From NCBI RefSeq assembly GCF_018449695.1, contig NZ_JAAVUY010000008.1, forward strand, positions 248,001 to 312,000: a stretch of 64,000 bases of DNA, in the 5' to 3' direction. Below, one piece after another: positions 8,822 to 18,242 of the stretch (position 1 is the first letter of the stretch; each line of letters starts with the position of its first letter). The position numbers and the translations under genes are program-made. A model generated the notes under the pieces. That model made no database searches, was not told the DNA's origin, and saw only the letters and a program-made list of their open reading frames with translations. The stretch is from Bradyrhizobium sp. dw_411 (lineage in GTDB: Bacteria; Pseudomonadota; Alphaproteobacteria; Rhizobiales; Xanthobacteraceae).

Positions 8822-9614
8822 GGTTCTCGCGTCCTAAATAGGCTTCGATCACCTGCTTATTGCCTTGGATTTCCGCAGGCGTTCCCTTGGCGATGATCGC
8901 GCCGGAATCGATCACGACGACCTGATCGGCGACATTCATCACCAGCGACATGTTGTGCTCGACGATCAGCACGGGAATGCCGAGCGTGCGGATCGCGCGC
9001 AACAGACTGGCCAGTTCCTGCGTCTCGGTGTCGTTCAAACCCGCGGCCGGTTCATCCAGACACAGCAGTTTTGGTTGCGCCATCAGCGCGCGCACGACTT
9101 CGAGCAGCTTTTGCGCACCCATCGGCAACTCAGTGGCGTGGGTATCCTTGAATGGCGCGAGGCCAACCAGTTCCAGCATCTCCTCGGCGCGGCGCAGCAT
9201 GCGGCGCTCTTCGCTTCTCGCCGAGGAAAGCCACAGCGTCTGGCTGGCGCCGGAATGCAGCGCGAGGCGATGGCAGCCCACCATCACGTTTTCGATCGCG
9301 GTCATGCCGGGAAAAACCCGCGCCGACTGGAACGTGCGGATCAGCCCCATATCCGCGATCTTCACCGCGGACAATCCCGCCAGATCGCGCCCCAGGAACA
9401 GCACCTGGCCGCGATCCTTGGACAGCAGATTGGTAATCAGGTTGAAGACGGTGGTTTTGCCGGCGCCGTTGGGACCGATCATCGCGGTGACCTGATGCGG
9501 CGCGACGTCGAACGTCACGTCGTTGGTCGCCCTCAGGCCGCCAAAACTCTTGCTGAGATTGTTAACGCTGAGTACGGCATTCACGGCGACCGACATCTCC
9601 GGCTGGGCGCTCAT
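8808..9614 (-). CDS. LivG-type ABC transporter ATP-binding protein
   Basis: 268 residues with Walker A GPNGAGKTT and Walker B LLCLDEPAAGLNDTE, followed by the LivG-like IVEHNMSLVM segment. The preferred ATG at 9614 shares its A with the last base of the permease stop (TGATG arrangement); an in-frame GTG one codon upstream is possible. The LivG-specific insertion carries a FQSARVFPGMTAIENVMVG stretch. It should pair with LivF to form the heterodimeric ATPase of the importer. Confidence 0.9.
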   Translation of the reverse strand: MSAQPEMSVAVNAVLSVNNLSKSFGGLRATNDVTFDVAPHQVTAMIGPNGAGKTTVFNLITNLLSKDRGQVLFLGRDLAGLSAVKIADMGLIRTFQSARVFPGMTAIENVMVGCHRLALHSGASQTLWLSSARSEERRMLRRAEEMLELVGLAPFKDTHATELPMGAQKLLEVVRALMAQPKLLCLDEPAAGLNDTETQELASLLRAIRTLGIPVLIVEHNMSLVMNVADQVVVIDSGAIIAKGTPAEIQGNKQVIEAYLGRENHAAS

Positions 9615-11527
9615 CACAGCACCCGCGCGGAAGTTTTGGCGGCGGTTTTGGCCTCGGTATTGGTTTTGGGCCGTGAGAGCCGGATCGCGATCTGGACCAC
9701 CGCCCCGTAAAGCCCTTGCGGCAGATACAGGAAACTCGCGACCAATAGCGCGCCCGACGCGAAGGTCTTGTAGATCGCCAGCGGCTGAAACATGGTCGGC
9801 AGCAGCGTCAGCAGCGACGCGCCGAACAGGCCGCCGAGCAGCGTGCTTTCGCCGCCGATGATCAGCATCGCAACCAGTTCGAGCGAACGCCCGGTGCCGA
9901 CCATTTCCGGCGACAGGAAATTGAAGAAGAACGCGTACATGCTGCCGGCCAACGAAGCCAGCGTCACGCTGATCATGAAGGCCGCCAGCTTGTAGCGGAC
10001 CGTGTTGATGCCGAGCGCGGCCGCCGCCATCTGATCGGAGCGGATCGCCTTGAGCGCGCGGCCGAAGCTTGAGCGCAGCGCGCCCGTCAATCCGATAAAG
10101 ATCACCAGATCCAGCGCGAGCACCACGTAATACATCGCGCGCGGCGTCGCGAACTCAATGCCGGCGACGGAAAACGCGGGAATGCCGACCAGCCCCGAGG
10201 GACCGCCGGTGATATCGAGAAATCCGACCGCGCAGGAATCCACCAAAAGCCCGAACGCCAGCGTCGCCAGCGCCAGATAAAGGCCGCGCAGCCGCAGCGT
10301 CACGACGGACAGCACCAGCCCGCAGGCCAGCGAGACGAAGATACCGGCGAGGATCGCCAGCCACGGCGCGGTTTCGGTGTTGATCGACAGATAGCCCGAG
10401 GTGTAGCCGCCGATCGCCATGAAGCCGGCCTGACCCAGGCTGACCTGTCCGGCATAGCCCATGAGAACGTCGAGCCCCATCAGCGTCATGAACAGGATGC
10501 CCGCGATCACTAATCCGCTGAGGATGCCGTTGTCGGTCACGACAAATGGAATCAGCAGCGCCGCCGCCACGGCGAGGGCAGCCGCCGGCCACGCCAAATT
10601 CGACGGCAGCCGCGCGACATGTCCCGTCGCCTTGGCCTCGTCGCGGGTGTCCTGACGTTTTCCGACCCGCGCCTGAACAAAGCCGGACGGACGCCAGATC
10701 AGCACAGCCAGTAGAATCAAAAGCGAAATCGCGGTCGAGAACAGCGAGGAGATATAGGCCGTCGCCAATTGCGTCACCAAGCCGAGAAAAAGCCCGCCGA
10801 TGACAGCGCCCGGAAACGATGCGATGCCGCCGATCGCGGCCGCCACGAAACCCGAAATCGTGAACAAGCGACCTGTGTCGAATTGCAGCGACGTCGTCGG
10901 CGCCACCGTGACGCCGGCGATCGCGGCAATTAAAGTGGCGAGCCCGAAACTCAGCAGCGTCATCCGCGGCACGTCGATGCCCATCAGGCTGGCGGCGCCG
11001 GGGTTTTCGGCGCAAGCACGAAGCCCCGTGCCGAGTTTGGTTTTCGCGATCAACAGCCATAGCGCCGCGATGCAGACACCGGTGGCGCCGATCACCCAGA
11101 ACGCCTGCGTCGGCACCCGGAGCGGACCGAATACCAGCGGCGCCTCGCCCGAAAATGGCGGCATTGCATAGGGCTGGCTGCCCCACACCACCAGCGTGAA
11201 ACCCTCGATCATGGTGAGGATGCCGGCCGTCAGCATCAGCACATTGGCGTTGGACAACCGGTCGAGCGCGGGCACGAAGGTAAAAGCACCCAGCGCCATT
11301 CCGATTCCGACCGTGACCGCGACGGCAGAAGGAATTGCCACCCACAGCGGCCAGCCCCAAGCCACGCCCAGCGTGTAGCCGATCATCGCCGCGATAATGG
11401 CAAAGCCGCCCTGCGACAGGTTGATTGCGCCGGTCACGCGATAGACCAGCGAGAAGCCGAGCGCGATCACGGCATAGGTGCTGCCGACCACCAGCCCACC
11501 GATGCAGATCTGTAGGAACTCGAGCAC
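9614..11527 (-). CDS. Fused LivH-LivM ABC transporter permease
   Basis: 637 residues joining two permease halves that are normally separate. Residues 1 to about 290 resemble LivH (many hydrophobic helices; ALGFSLVYRVTGAINLSQGG near the start). After a charged linker (KRQDTRDEAK) residues from about 320 resemble LivM (DVLMGYAGQVSLGQAGFMAIGGY). Together they would make the entire membrane channel. It is 19 nt downstream of the binding-protein gene and overlaps LivG by 1 nt. Such fusions are known among HAAT transporters; no frame break is visible. Confidence 0.9.
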   Translation of the reverse strand: MLEFLQICIGGLVVGSTYAVIALGFSLVYRVTGAINLSQGGFAIIAAMIGYTLGVAWGWPLWVAIPSAVAVTVGIGMALGAFTFVPALDRLSNANVLMLTAGILTMIEGFTLVVWGSQPYAMPPFSGEAPLVFGPLRVPTQAFWVIGATGVCIAALWLLIAKTKLGTGLRACAENPGAASLMGIDVPRMTLLSFGLATLIAAIAGVTVAPTTSLQFDTGRLFTISGFVAAAIGGIASFPGAVIGGLFLGLVTQLATAYISSLFSTAISLLILLAVLIWRPSGFVQARVGKRQDTRDEAKATGHVARLPSNLAWPAAALAVAAALLIPFVVTDNGILSGLVIAGILFMTLMGLDVLMGYAGQVSLGQAGFMAIGGYTSGYLSINTETAPWLAILAGIFVSLACGLVLSVVTLRLRGLYLALATLAFGLLVDSCAVGFLDITGGPSGLVGIPAFSVAGIEFATPRAMYYVVLALDLVIFIGLTGALRSSFGRALKAIRSDQMAAAALGINTVRYKLAAFMISVTLASLAGSMYAFFFNFLSPEMVGTGRSLELVAMLIIGGESTLLGGLFGASLLTLLPTMFQPLAIYKTFASGALLVASFLYLPQGLYGAVVQIAIRLSRPKTNTEAKTAAKTSARVL

Positions 11528-11546
11528 GTGCGGTTACCCTGTCCGA

Positions 11547-12716
11547 TCACTCTGCACGGGGGATACCGAGCGGATCACTCACGACAACCCAGGTCTGTGC
11601 TGCCGGATCCCAGCGCGTGACCACGACGTTCTTTTCGTCGAGACCGCGATTGGGCACCGCCTGGAAATCATAATAGCCGTTGATGCCGGCGACGCCCTTG
11701 AGGTCGCGAAAGTAAGCTCGCAGATCCTCGGCGGTGGCGTCCGGCTTAAGCTTGCGCAGCCCTTCAACGACGAGCGAGGCGGGATCCCAGGCATAGGTTG
11801 AAGGGCCATCCGGCTTGATGTCGGTGCCTTCGAATCCCTTGAAGAAAGCATCCTTCGCAGCCGAGGCGTCGCTGGCCGCAACCGGACGCGACGATTTCTG
11901 CCAATCCGCTGCCGGGATATAGAGCTCCTTGGGGAGAAACGCGGCATATTGCGACATCTGCGCATAGGTCTGGTTGCCGTTGGTGGTCGCGATCGGCAAT
12001 TCGAGGCCTGCGTCGTGGATCGCCTTGAATATGGTGCCGACCGGGCCGCCGGTCGACCACGCCACCAGCACGTCGGGATTGGCGCTCTTCAAGCGCTGGA
12101 TCTGCGCGGAGGCGCTGACATCGGTCGGGTTCAACTGCGCTTCGGCAACCAGCTCCACATCCTTGTGGCTTTCGCTGCCGAACAGCGATTTGAAATTCCG
12201 GTAGGCGTCCTGTCCCGAGGCATCGGTCGAGGTGATCAGCGCGACTTTCTTCCATCCCTTGCGGCCGAAATATCGAAGCAGCGCCGCCGCCAGTTCCTTG
12301 GTCGAAATGCTCGAACTGAAGACGAAGCTGCCGCCGTTCACGGTGATGCCGGGCGAGAAACAATACAGCAGCGGGCCTTCCTTCATCAGAGGCGCCATCG
12401 CATTGCACAGCGCGACCAAACCCGAACCCAGAATGACCGGCGGATGTGAGGCCTTGACCTGGTTTGCAAGCTGAACCCCCACCTGGGGGCTGCTCTGGTC
12501 GTCGTTGAAAACGAATTTGAGCGGCTTGCCGTGAATGCCGCCGCTGGCATTCACCACTTTCTCATACTGCTGCAGCGCCTGCTGTTCGGCCTTGCCGAGG
12601 AACGCACCGCCGCCCGTGAGCGGCAGGATCACGTTGATATCCTGCGTGTCGGCCGCGCTGGCCAACGTCACGCCTTGCAGCAGCGCAGCAATTACAAGAA
12701 CGATACGGACGCGCAT
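11547..12716 (-). CDS. Periplasmic substrate-binding protein of the Liv-type importer
   Basis: 389 residues with a cleavable signal (MRVRIVLVIAALLQGVTLASA) and a type I periplasmic binding fold of the Leu/Ile/Val-binding family (INVILPLTGGGAFLGKAEQQ near the mature start). It delivers ligand to the fused permease encoded next. The family includes aromatic-acid binders, which would suit the oxygenase neighbours. It follows the Rieske gene by 73 nt of T-rich spacer, so one leftward transcript may begin ahead of the oxygenase. Confidence 0.9.
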   Translation of the reverse strand: MRVRIVLVIAALLQGVTLASAADTQDINVILPLTGGGAFLGKAEQQALQQYEKVVNASGGIHGKPLKFVFNDDQSSPQVGVQLANQVKASHPPVILGSGLVALCNAMAPLMKEGPLLYCFSPGITVNGGSFVFSSSISTKELAAALLRYFGRKGWKKVALITSTDASGQDAYRNFKSLFGSESHKDVELVAEAQLNPTDVSASAQIQRLKSANPDVLVAWSTGGPVGTIFKAIHDAGLELPIATTNGNQTYAQMSQYAAFLPKELYIPAADWQKSSRPVAASDASAAKDAFFKGFEGTDIKPDGPSTYAWDPASLVVEGLRKLKPDATAEDLRAYFRDLKGVAGINGYYDFQAVPNRGLDEKNVVVTRWDPAAQTWVVVSDPLGIPRAE

Positions 12717-12789
12717 TCATCCTCCCAAGATTTTGGTCGCGGCTTTTTATGTGCCTTTTTTTGTGTTTAGTATTTTTTGGGCGCGCGCG

Positions 12790-14115
12790 CTATGCCGCCG
12801 CGCCTTCCATTTCATCATCTTCGATGCCGGCGAGAACCTGCACCTCCTCGTCCGAAGCGCCAAGGGTGCGCCATGGCACCGATTTTTCAACCACGCCCTG
12901 ATAGGAGCGCAATTTGACCTGCGGAATATGCGGCTCGACCTGGCCGATCACGCGGCCCTCTTCCTGGAACACCCTGACTGCATCGAGCATCGAGCGGCGG
13001 AACTGCACGATCGCAATGTCGCTGGCGCCGAGGCGCTCCTGGGTGCGATCTGCGATCGGCCCCATCGATTCCCACATCATGATGTCCTGGTTGGGAATGC
13101 CGGGAACGCCGGGGAAGCTGGTGCCGTCCGCCATCAGCGCACGGTCCTGCAGATAGTTATTATGGGCGTGACGCTTGATCGGCCGGAAATGATCATCGAC
13201 ATCCACGCCGACCACCAGATAGCAGAACTTTCGCCAGGCGTCGGTATCGATGCCCGGCTGATCGGCGTCCGCCCAGGCGATGAAGTGGAAGTAGCTGGAG
13301 GAGTCGCTGCGCGGCACGATCACGGTGGTCAGATTGTAGGAATTGACCGGAGCGATCAGCGCGAAAAACGGCGCGACGAATGTGGTGATGCGCACGTAAT
13401 CATGCGTGCTCGCATTGGTGATCGGACGCCGGATCGCGGCATAGCGCATGCCGTAATTGGTCAATTGGACCTGGATGCGCGGGTTCTTGTCGGTCGAGGG
13501 ACGCACCCAGTATTCACCCTTTGAAGTCGCTTCGCCCTTGGCCGGCCGCATGTCGGACGAATGCAGCGTGGATGAATGCGCCGAATCGATCTGGCCTTCC
13601 ATGATCTGCGCCCAGTTGCAGGGCAGCTCGATCTTCGCGATCGAAATCCGGGTCGCGTCATGCGGCGCCCAGGGCGGCGCCTCGAATTCCGGTATCGCCT
13701 CCAGCGGCCCCATATAGGTCCAGACGAATCCGCCGCTCTCGCGCGTGGGATATGACAAATGCTTTGCCTTTTCGGGCAATGCGCTGGCCTTCGGTTCCGA
13801 CGGCATGTCGACGACATTGCCGTCGGTGTCGAACTTCCAGCCGTGATAGAGACAGCGCAGCCCGCATTCTTCATTGCGCCCGAACGCCAGCGACGCCTTG
13901 CGGTGCGGACAGGATTCGCCGAGCAGTCCGGTCTTGCCGTTGCTATCGCGGAACGCCACCAGCTTCTCGCCGAACAACTGCACCCGCACCGGCGCGCCAT
14001 CCGGCGCGAGCTGTTCGGACATTATCGCCGGCACCCAATGACGCCGCATCAACCGACCCATCGGCGCTTCACCTTCGACGCGGCACAGCAATTCGTTTTC
14101 TGGTGCGGACAGCAT
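12790..14115 (-). CDS. Rieske non-heme iron oxygenase, phthalate 4,5-dioxygenase-like large subunit
   Basis: 441 residues from ATG 14115, preceded by a strong AGGAGGAG ribosome site. The Rieske motif is CPHRKASLAFGRNEECGLRCLYHGW (C-x-H then C-x2-H; about residues 72-96). The opening APMGRLMRRHWVPA and the DMPSEP stretch resemble Pht3-type oxygenases that work without a small subunit. It should insert O2 into an aromatic acid using electrons from the reductase at 5508. The pathway decarboxylase (Pht5-like) is not in the window, so phthalate itself is only a candidate substrate. Confidence 0.88.
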   Translation of the reverse strand: MLSAPENELLCRVEGEAPMGRLMRRHWVPAIMSEQLAPDGAPVRVQLFGEKLVAFRDSNGKTGLLGESCPHRKASLAFGRNEECGLRCLYHGWKFDTDGNVVDMPSEPKASALPEKAKHLSYPTRESGGFVWTYMGPLEAIPEFEAPPWAPHDATRISIAKIELPCNWAQIMEGQIDSAHSSTLHSSDMRPAKGEATSKGEYWVRPSTDKNPRIQVQLTNYGMRYAAIRRPITNASTHDYVRITTFVAPFFALIAPVNSYNLTTVIVPRSDSSSYFHFIAWADADQPGIDTDAWRKFCYLVVGVDVDDHFRPIKRHAHNNYLQDRALMADGTSFPGVPGIPNQDIMMWESMGPIADRTQERLGASDIAIVQFRRSMLDAVRVFQEEGRVIGQVEPHIPQVKLRSYQGVVEKSVPWRTLGASDEEVQVLAGIEDDEMEGAAA

Positions 14116-14185
14116 GCTCGGTCTCCTCCTGCGAAACGAGATCGCGTCACCGGCGTGGCGCAACCCGAAAGCCTTCCTCCAAAAA

Positions 14186-14203
14186 CCCTTAGTCTCCTAA
14201 GTA
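14186..14203. promoter_or_regulatory. Candidate MarR operator upstream of the Rieske oxygenase gene
   Basis: Read on the minus strand this is TACTTAG-GAGA-CTAAGGG, matching the perfect site at 5462-5479 in 12 of 14 arm positions with the same 4-nt spacer. A possible -10 element TATATT (14203-14208, minus strand) abuts it, so occupancy would block the leftward promoter. Confidence 0.55.
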
Positions 14204-14489
14204 ATATAACTTCCGCGCCCTGCCCCGTCCAGAGGCTGCCGCTGCCGGGCCCGTCGGCTGATATGCGACGCAGAGCCGCGCGCAGGGAACAGCCGGCGCA
14301 GGTGCTAAAATGTTGGTTTCTTGGCTATTTTTGATGGCCGCATACGCCAGCGGGGCCGCGAAATCTGCGCGCGCCGTTCCCGGGCGCGAGCAGCCGCGGC
14401 CCGCCGCAACGAAAAATCCCGCTCCGCACCAGGGTGCGAAGCGGGAAAGGTAGAGAAGCCGGAGATTGTAAGACTAGAGTGCGGATTTT

Positions 14490-14630
14490 TGCTTCACCTC
14501 TCCCGCTTGCGGGGGAGGTCGACGCGCTCGCAGAGCGCGGCGGGTGGGGGAAGTCTATCCTCCACACCAGCATCTGCGCAGCACCCCCACCCCAACCCTC
14601 CCCCGCAAGCGGGAGAGGGAGCTGACTTCT
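14490..14630. repeat. Large palindromic repeat (CTCTCCCGCTTGCGGGGGAGG family)
   Basis: The left arm CTCTCCCGCTTGCGGG near 14499 is mirrored by CCCGCAAGCGGGAGAG near 14602, with more partly complementary sequence between. This forms a large cruciform-capable element typical of rhizobial intergenic DNA. It has no coding content. Confidence 0.7.
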
Positions 14631-14674
14631 GTCGTGTCTACTAACTCAATCTCATCATGCTCTAGATTATAAAA

Positions 14675-16837
14675 TCAGTGCGCGAGCGGATCGGGCCGCA
14701 TCTGCACCTTGAAGACTTTCGGATAGGCTTCCTTGCCGCCTTCACTGTGGAAATTGGCGCGGGTGCCGGACGTGGTCCAGATGCCGCGGCCTTTCCAGCC
14801 CGCATTCGCATCGTCGATACGACCGTCGACATTCTTCGTAAAGAAGCCCTGCGGATAGGGCATGCGCAGATTGACGAACTCGCCCTTCACCAAAGCGGTC
14901 AGGGATTCCGCGCCATTGGTCTCGGCGATCGGCACGTTGGCGCCGAGGCCGAGGATGTTGTAGCGATCGACCCAGACGTAATAGGCATGGTTGGCGCTGC
15001 CCTTGGGATCCAGTCCCTTGAACTGCGGACCGGGCAGCCGGTAGACCTTCCAACCTTCCGGGCACTGCTTGCCGTCAGCCGTGGTCGGACCGTTGAGCGG
15101 TCCCTTGCACAGCGTGCGATCGAAGCTCGCGAGATGGCCGCTCGAGAGCACGGTCCAGACCAAACCGTCGAGGCCGATATCGAGGCCGCGCGGGCCGAAG
15201 GTGCCTTCCGGCGGCTGATAGGCTTCCACCAATGCGGTGTTGGTCGGGTCGGAGCCCGGCATCACGCGCACGATGTAGCCGGGCTGATCGACGCGCGAGA
15301 AGCCGCGGTCCATCGCCTGCCCCCAGACCGAGTCGTCCACCGGGCTCGGCATGATGCCGTAGAACGAAGCCATGATGCGCTTGTCTTTGGCCGGATCGAC
15401 CGGATCTTTCGCACCGACAAACGCGTCGCGCTTGCCGTTGCCATTGGTGTCGATCACCAGCGGCGTCCAGCCCTGCGACGCGACGCCGTCCTTGGTCTCG
15501 CGGAACTGCTTGGTGTTGAGCCATCCGACGATGCCGCCGCCGAGGCCGGGACCGCCGGCGCTCATCCACAGCGTTTCGTTGGCGTCATGCGCGAAATAAA
15601 GATGATGCGACGTGAAGCAGGTGTTGATCAGGTCCCATTTGCCGGTCGCGGGATCGTAGGTCGAGAGTTGACGCATCGACGTTGCCTGCGGCGAGACTTT
15701 CGCCGAGGCAAGGTTCGATCCCTCCTTGCAATAGTCGGGATTCGCCAACGGCCGCAGCCGCGCGGTGAACCAGAGCTTGCCGGCACCGTCCATCATCACG
15801 TTATGGATGCTGGTGTGACCGTCCCAGATCGCGTCATCGCCCCAATAGGCCGACGGACCGCGCGGGGCTTCCTCGGAAGACGGGGTTTTCGGATCGAGAT
15901 AGGGCTCCGTGATGGTCGAGGCGATGTGCTTGACCGGATCGAGCGTCGGAATGAGGTCGGTGCTTTCCTCCGGCGAACCGTAGATCAGGCCATTGGCATT
16001 GACGGTCGGGTTGCGCTTGTCGGTCGAGATCGCGTCGTGCTGGTAATGCGTCGGCGAGGCCCAATCCCACATGGTGAAAACGACATTGCGCTCGATGCCC
16101 TTCGGCCGATCCGGCTTGTCGAACGGCAGCGCGCCCTCGGCGATCTTGTCGGTCCATTTCGAGAACAGGTCATAGACCTTTTCCGGTCCCATGCTGCCGA
16201 GCACGATCGCCATATATTCCTGGGCCTGACCGGCCTGGGTGCGCAGCGCCCAGGCGGTGTGCGAATCCGTGTTCTCCATGAACGTCTTGGGGATTTCGCG
16301 GATGCCGCGCGAGCCGATCGAATGGCACGACTGGCACATGTTCTTGACGGTATCGACCCACTGCGCCTGCGACTTCATGGTGTCGGGCATTTTATTGCCC
16401 TTGTCGCCGGTGCCGGGAAACTCGTTGGCGCCGGGAATCTCGAGCAGCGAATACCAGTACATCGCGGGATAAAGCTGCGCGGCCGCGGCGGCGGTAGCGG
16501 CCGGGACCGCCTTGAAGTCGAGCACCTTGCCGGGGCGCGATTCCTGTTGGACGGTGTCCTGCAGGCCGTAGCCGCGCACCCAGACCTTGTAATTCGCATC
16601 CGGAAGATCGGGAATGACAAAGCGTCCCTGATCGTCGGTCACGACCACCTTGGCGTATTTGGTCGGAAGATCCTTGGTCTCCGCGATCGCCCAGACACCG
16701 GCTTCGGGGCCGTTGTTGCCGATCACCTGGCCGCCGATGTCGTGCGACGAGACGTCGACCGTGGCCGCCCACGCGGCGCTCGCCGGCAGCAACGCGCTCA
16801 TTCCAAGCCACACCGCGGCGATCTGTTTCAGATTCAT
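14675..16837 (-). CDS. Exported multidomain protein with heme c motif and predicted propeller
   Basis: 720 residues. A signal peptide ends near AAWAA (residue 25). Residues about 30-115 look like a carboxypeptidase-regulatory/Ig-like domain (GQVIGNNGPEAGVWAIAET, then FVIPDLPDANYKVWV). A single heme c motif CQSCH lies at 168-172. The rest (from about 220) is repetitive and resembles the lyase-like beta-propeller segments of such proteins (GLDIGLDGLVWTVLSSGHL). I infer a periplasmic redox or binding protein. It is monocistronic, 281 bp from PPK2. The biochemical role is unknown. Confidence 0.75.
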   Translation of the reverse strand: MNLKQIAAVWLGMSALLPASAAWAATVDVSSHDIGGQVIGNNGPEAGVWAIAETKDLPTKYAKVVVTDDQGRFVIPDLPDANYKVWVRGYGLQDTVQQESRPGKVLDFKAVPAATAAAAAQLYPAMYWYSLLEIPGANEFPGTGDKGNKMPDTMKSQAQWVDTVKNMCQSCHSIGSRGIREIPKTFMENTDSHTAWALRTQAGQAQEYMAIVLGSMGPEKVYDLFSKWTDKIAEGALPFDKPDRPKGIERNVVFTMWDWASPTHYQHDAISTDKRNPTVNANGLIYGSPEESTDLIPTLDPVKHIASTITEPYLDPKTPSSEEAPRGPSAYWGDDAIWDGHTSIHNVMMDGAGKLWFTARLRPLANPDYCKEGSNLASAKVSPQATSMRQLSTYDPATGKWDLINTCFTSHHLYFAHDANETLWMSAGGPGLGGGIVGWLNTKQFRETKDGVASQGWTPLVIDTNGNGKRDAFVGAKDPVDPAKDKRIMASFYGIMPSPVDDSVWGQAMDRGFSRVDQPGYIVRVMPGSDPTNTALVEAYQPPEGTFGPRGLDIGLDGLVWTVLSSGHLASFDRTLCKGPLNGPTTADGKQCPEGWKVYRLPGPQFKGLDPKGSANHAYYVWVDRYNILGLGANVPIAETNGAESLTALVKGEFVNLRMPYPQGFFTKNVDGRIDDANAGWKGRGIWTTSGTRANFHSEGGKEAYPKVFKVQMRPDPLAH

Positions 16838-17121
16838 TTTTTTCCCCAGGGGTTATGTCGAGGCTGACGGCTCTTCTGGCTCCCGCCCCTGTCTGCAATG
16901 CTTGCGACAAGTAACGGTCCCGAGCCACCGGCTACTGACCCAGTTTTCTTCGAGTTAGCGTTAGTCCGGGCGACCATTGAACGTCACTTTCGGGGTGTCA
17001 AGTGCGCCCGCCCCTCTACGGCACCTTGGTGCCGAAAGGCCGTTAATGGCAGTGTTACGGCGAGCCTTGCCTCACGCCGGGCGAGCAAAGCCGGCGTCCA
17101 CGCGCTGTCCGCGCTTAGACT

Positions 17122-18093
17122 TTAGCCGGGTCTGGCTTTCGCTTTCGGGGCCTGCTTGGGGACGCGCGGCGGGCGCTTGCTCCCGCCCTTGCCTTCGTTC
17201 TCCAGCGCTTCGCGCACGCGCTTGAATTCCGCAAGCGAGGCCTTGTCGACGCGCGGGAATTTCAGGTTCAGCCCGTCCAGCGCGCTGACGATCGCCGAGC
17301 CGATCACCACCCGCGCGAACCATTTGTGATCGGCCGGAACCACGTGCCACGGCGCTGCCGCGGTCGAGGTATGCCGGACGATGTCCTGATACACCGCCTG
17401 ATACCTGTTCCAGAACGCACGCTCGGTGATATCGGCCATCGAGAATTTCCAGTTCTTCGAGGGCTGGTCCAGCCGGTCGAGAAACCGTTCGCGCTGCTCC
17501 TGCTTGGACACGTTGAGGAAGAACTTCAGAACGATGGTGCCGTTGCGCGCAAGATAGCGCTCGAACGCGCGGATATCCTCAAACCGCTCGCGCCAGATGT
17601 TCTTCGTCATCAGCGACGGCGGGATCTTCTCCTTGGCCAGGATTCCCGGATGCACCCGCGTCACCAGGCACTCTTCGTAATAGGAGCGGTTAAAGATGCC
17701 GATTTTCCCGCGCTCCGGCAGCGCAACCGTGCTGCGCCACATGAAGTCATGATTGAGTTCATGCGTGGTCGGCTGCTTGAACGACGTGACTTCGCAGCCC
17801 TGCGGATTGACGCCGTCGAACACGCTCTTGATCGCGCTGTCCTTGCCGGCGGCATCCATGCCCTGAAAGATCAGCAGCAGCGACCAGCGATCCTGCGCGT
17901 AGAGCCTTTCCTGAAAATCGCTCAGGCGCTTTCGGTTGGCATCGAGGATTTTTTCACCCTTGTCCTTGTCGAGACCGCCCTTGTTGTTGGTCTTGTGGGA
18001 TCGCAGATGAAACACGCCAGATCCATTAAACCGAAACGGCGCGATGAAGGGTTGGAGTTGGGTGCTGAGAAGGGCTACGGGCTTTTTGGGCAT
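17122..18093 (-). CDS. ppk2: Polyphosphate kinase 2 family protein
   Basis: 323 residues. The Walker A-like GMDAAGKDS and the lid/Walker B region FNRSYYEECLVTRVHP are diagnostic of PPK2, which transfers phosphate between polyphosphate and nucleoside (di)phosphates. The C-terminal tail is Lys/Arg/Pro rich (PKQAPKAKARPG) and probably disordered. Whether it prefers AMP, ADP or GDP cannot be read safely. It is a stand-alone gene between the multidomain protein and the Nudix gene. Confidence 0.9.
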   Translation of the reverse strand: MPKKPVALLSTQLQPFIAPFRFNGSGVFHLRSHKTNNKGGLDKDKGEKILDANRKRLSDFQERLYAQDRWSLLLIFQGMDAAGKDSAIKSVFDGVNPQGCEVTSFKQPTTHELNHDFMWRSTVALPERGKIGIFNRSYYEECLVTRVHPGILAKEKIPPSLMTKNIWRERFEDIRAFERYLARNGTIVLKFFLNVSKQEQRERFLDRLDQPSKNWKFSMADITERAFWNRYQAVYQDIVRHTSTAAAPWHVVPADHKWFARVVIGSAIVSALDGLNLKFPRVDKASLAEFKRVREALENEGKGGSKRPPRVPKQAPKAKARPG

Positions 18094-18157
18094 GGGGAAG
18101 TTCCGGATTGAAGCGGAAAGGCTACAGGCTGCGGACGATCAGAGCCAGCGTTTCACT

Positions 18158-18239
18158 CCGTCATTCCGGGATGGTGCGTAGCACCAGACCCGGAATCTCG
18201 AGATTCCGGGCTCGATGCTTCGCATCGCCCCGGAATGAC
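18158..18239. repeat. Dispersed palindromic repeat, CATTCCGGG family, copy 1
   Basis: Begins CCGTCATTCCGGG, has the central palindrome CCCGGAATCTCGAGATTCCGGG and ends CCCCGGAATGAC. Related copies at 20047-20128, 38763-38846 and 42718-42822. This copy lies between the PPK2 start and the Nudix stop. Confidence 0.8.
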
Positions 18240-18242
18240 AAC

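Larger units (their letters stand above)
14116..14674. other. 559-bp non-coding gap with promoter and palindromic repeat
   Basis: Contains the Rieske gene promoter and operator candidate near 14186-14208 and the Cys-less palindromic repeat at 14490-14630. I see no credible gene: short open frames here are repeat-derived. Confidence 0.6.

Noticed and set aside
14321..14644. Short frames in the palindromic repeat at 14.3-14.6 kb
   Set aside because: Products are repeat-derived (Pro/Arg/Gly-rich) and read on both strands of the same palindrome.
14678..16867. 729-codon frame on the plus strand
   Set aside because: Fully antisense to the multidomain exported protein gene, which has a signal peptide, heme motif and ribosome site. 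The opposite frame is shadow-like.
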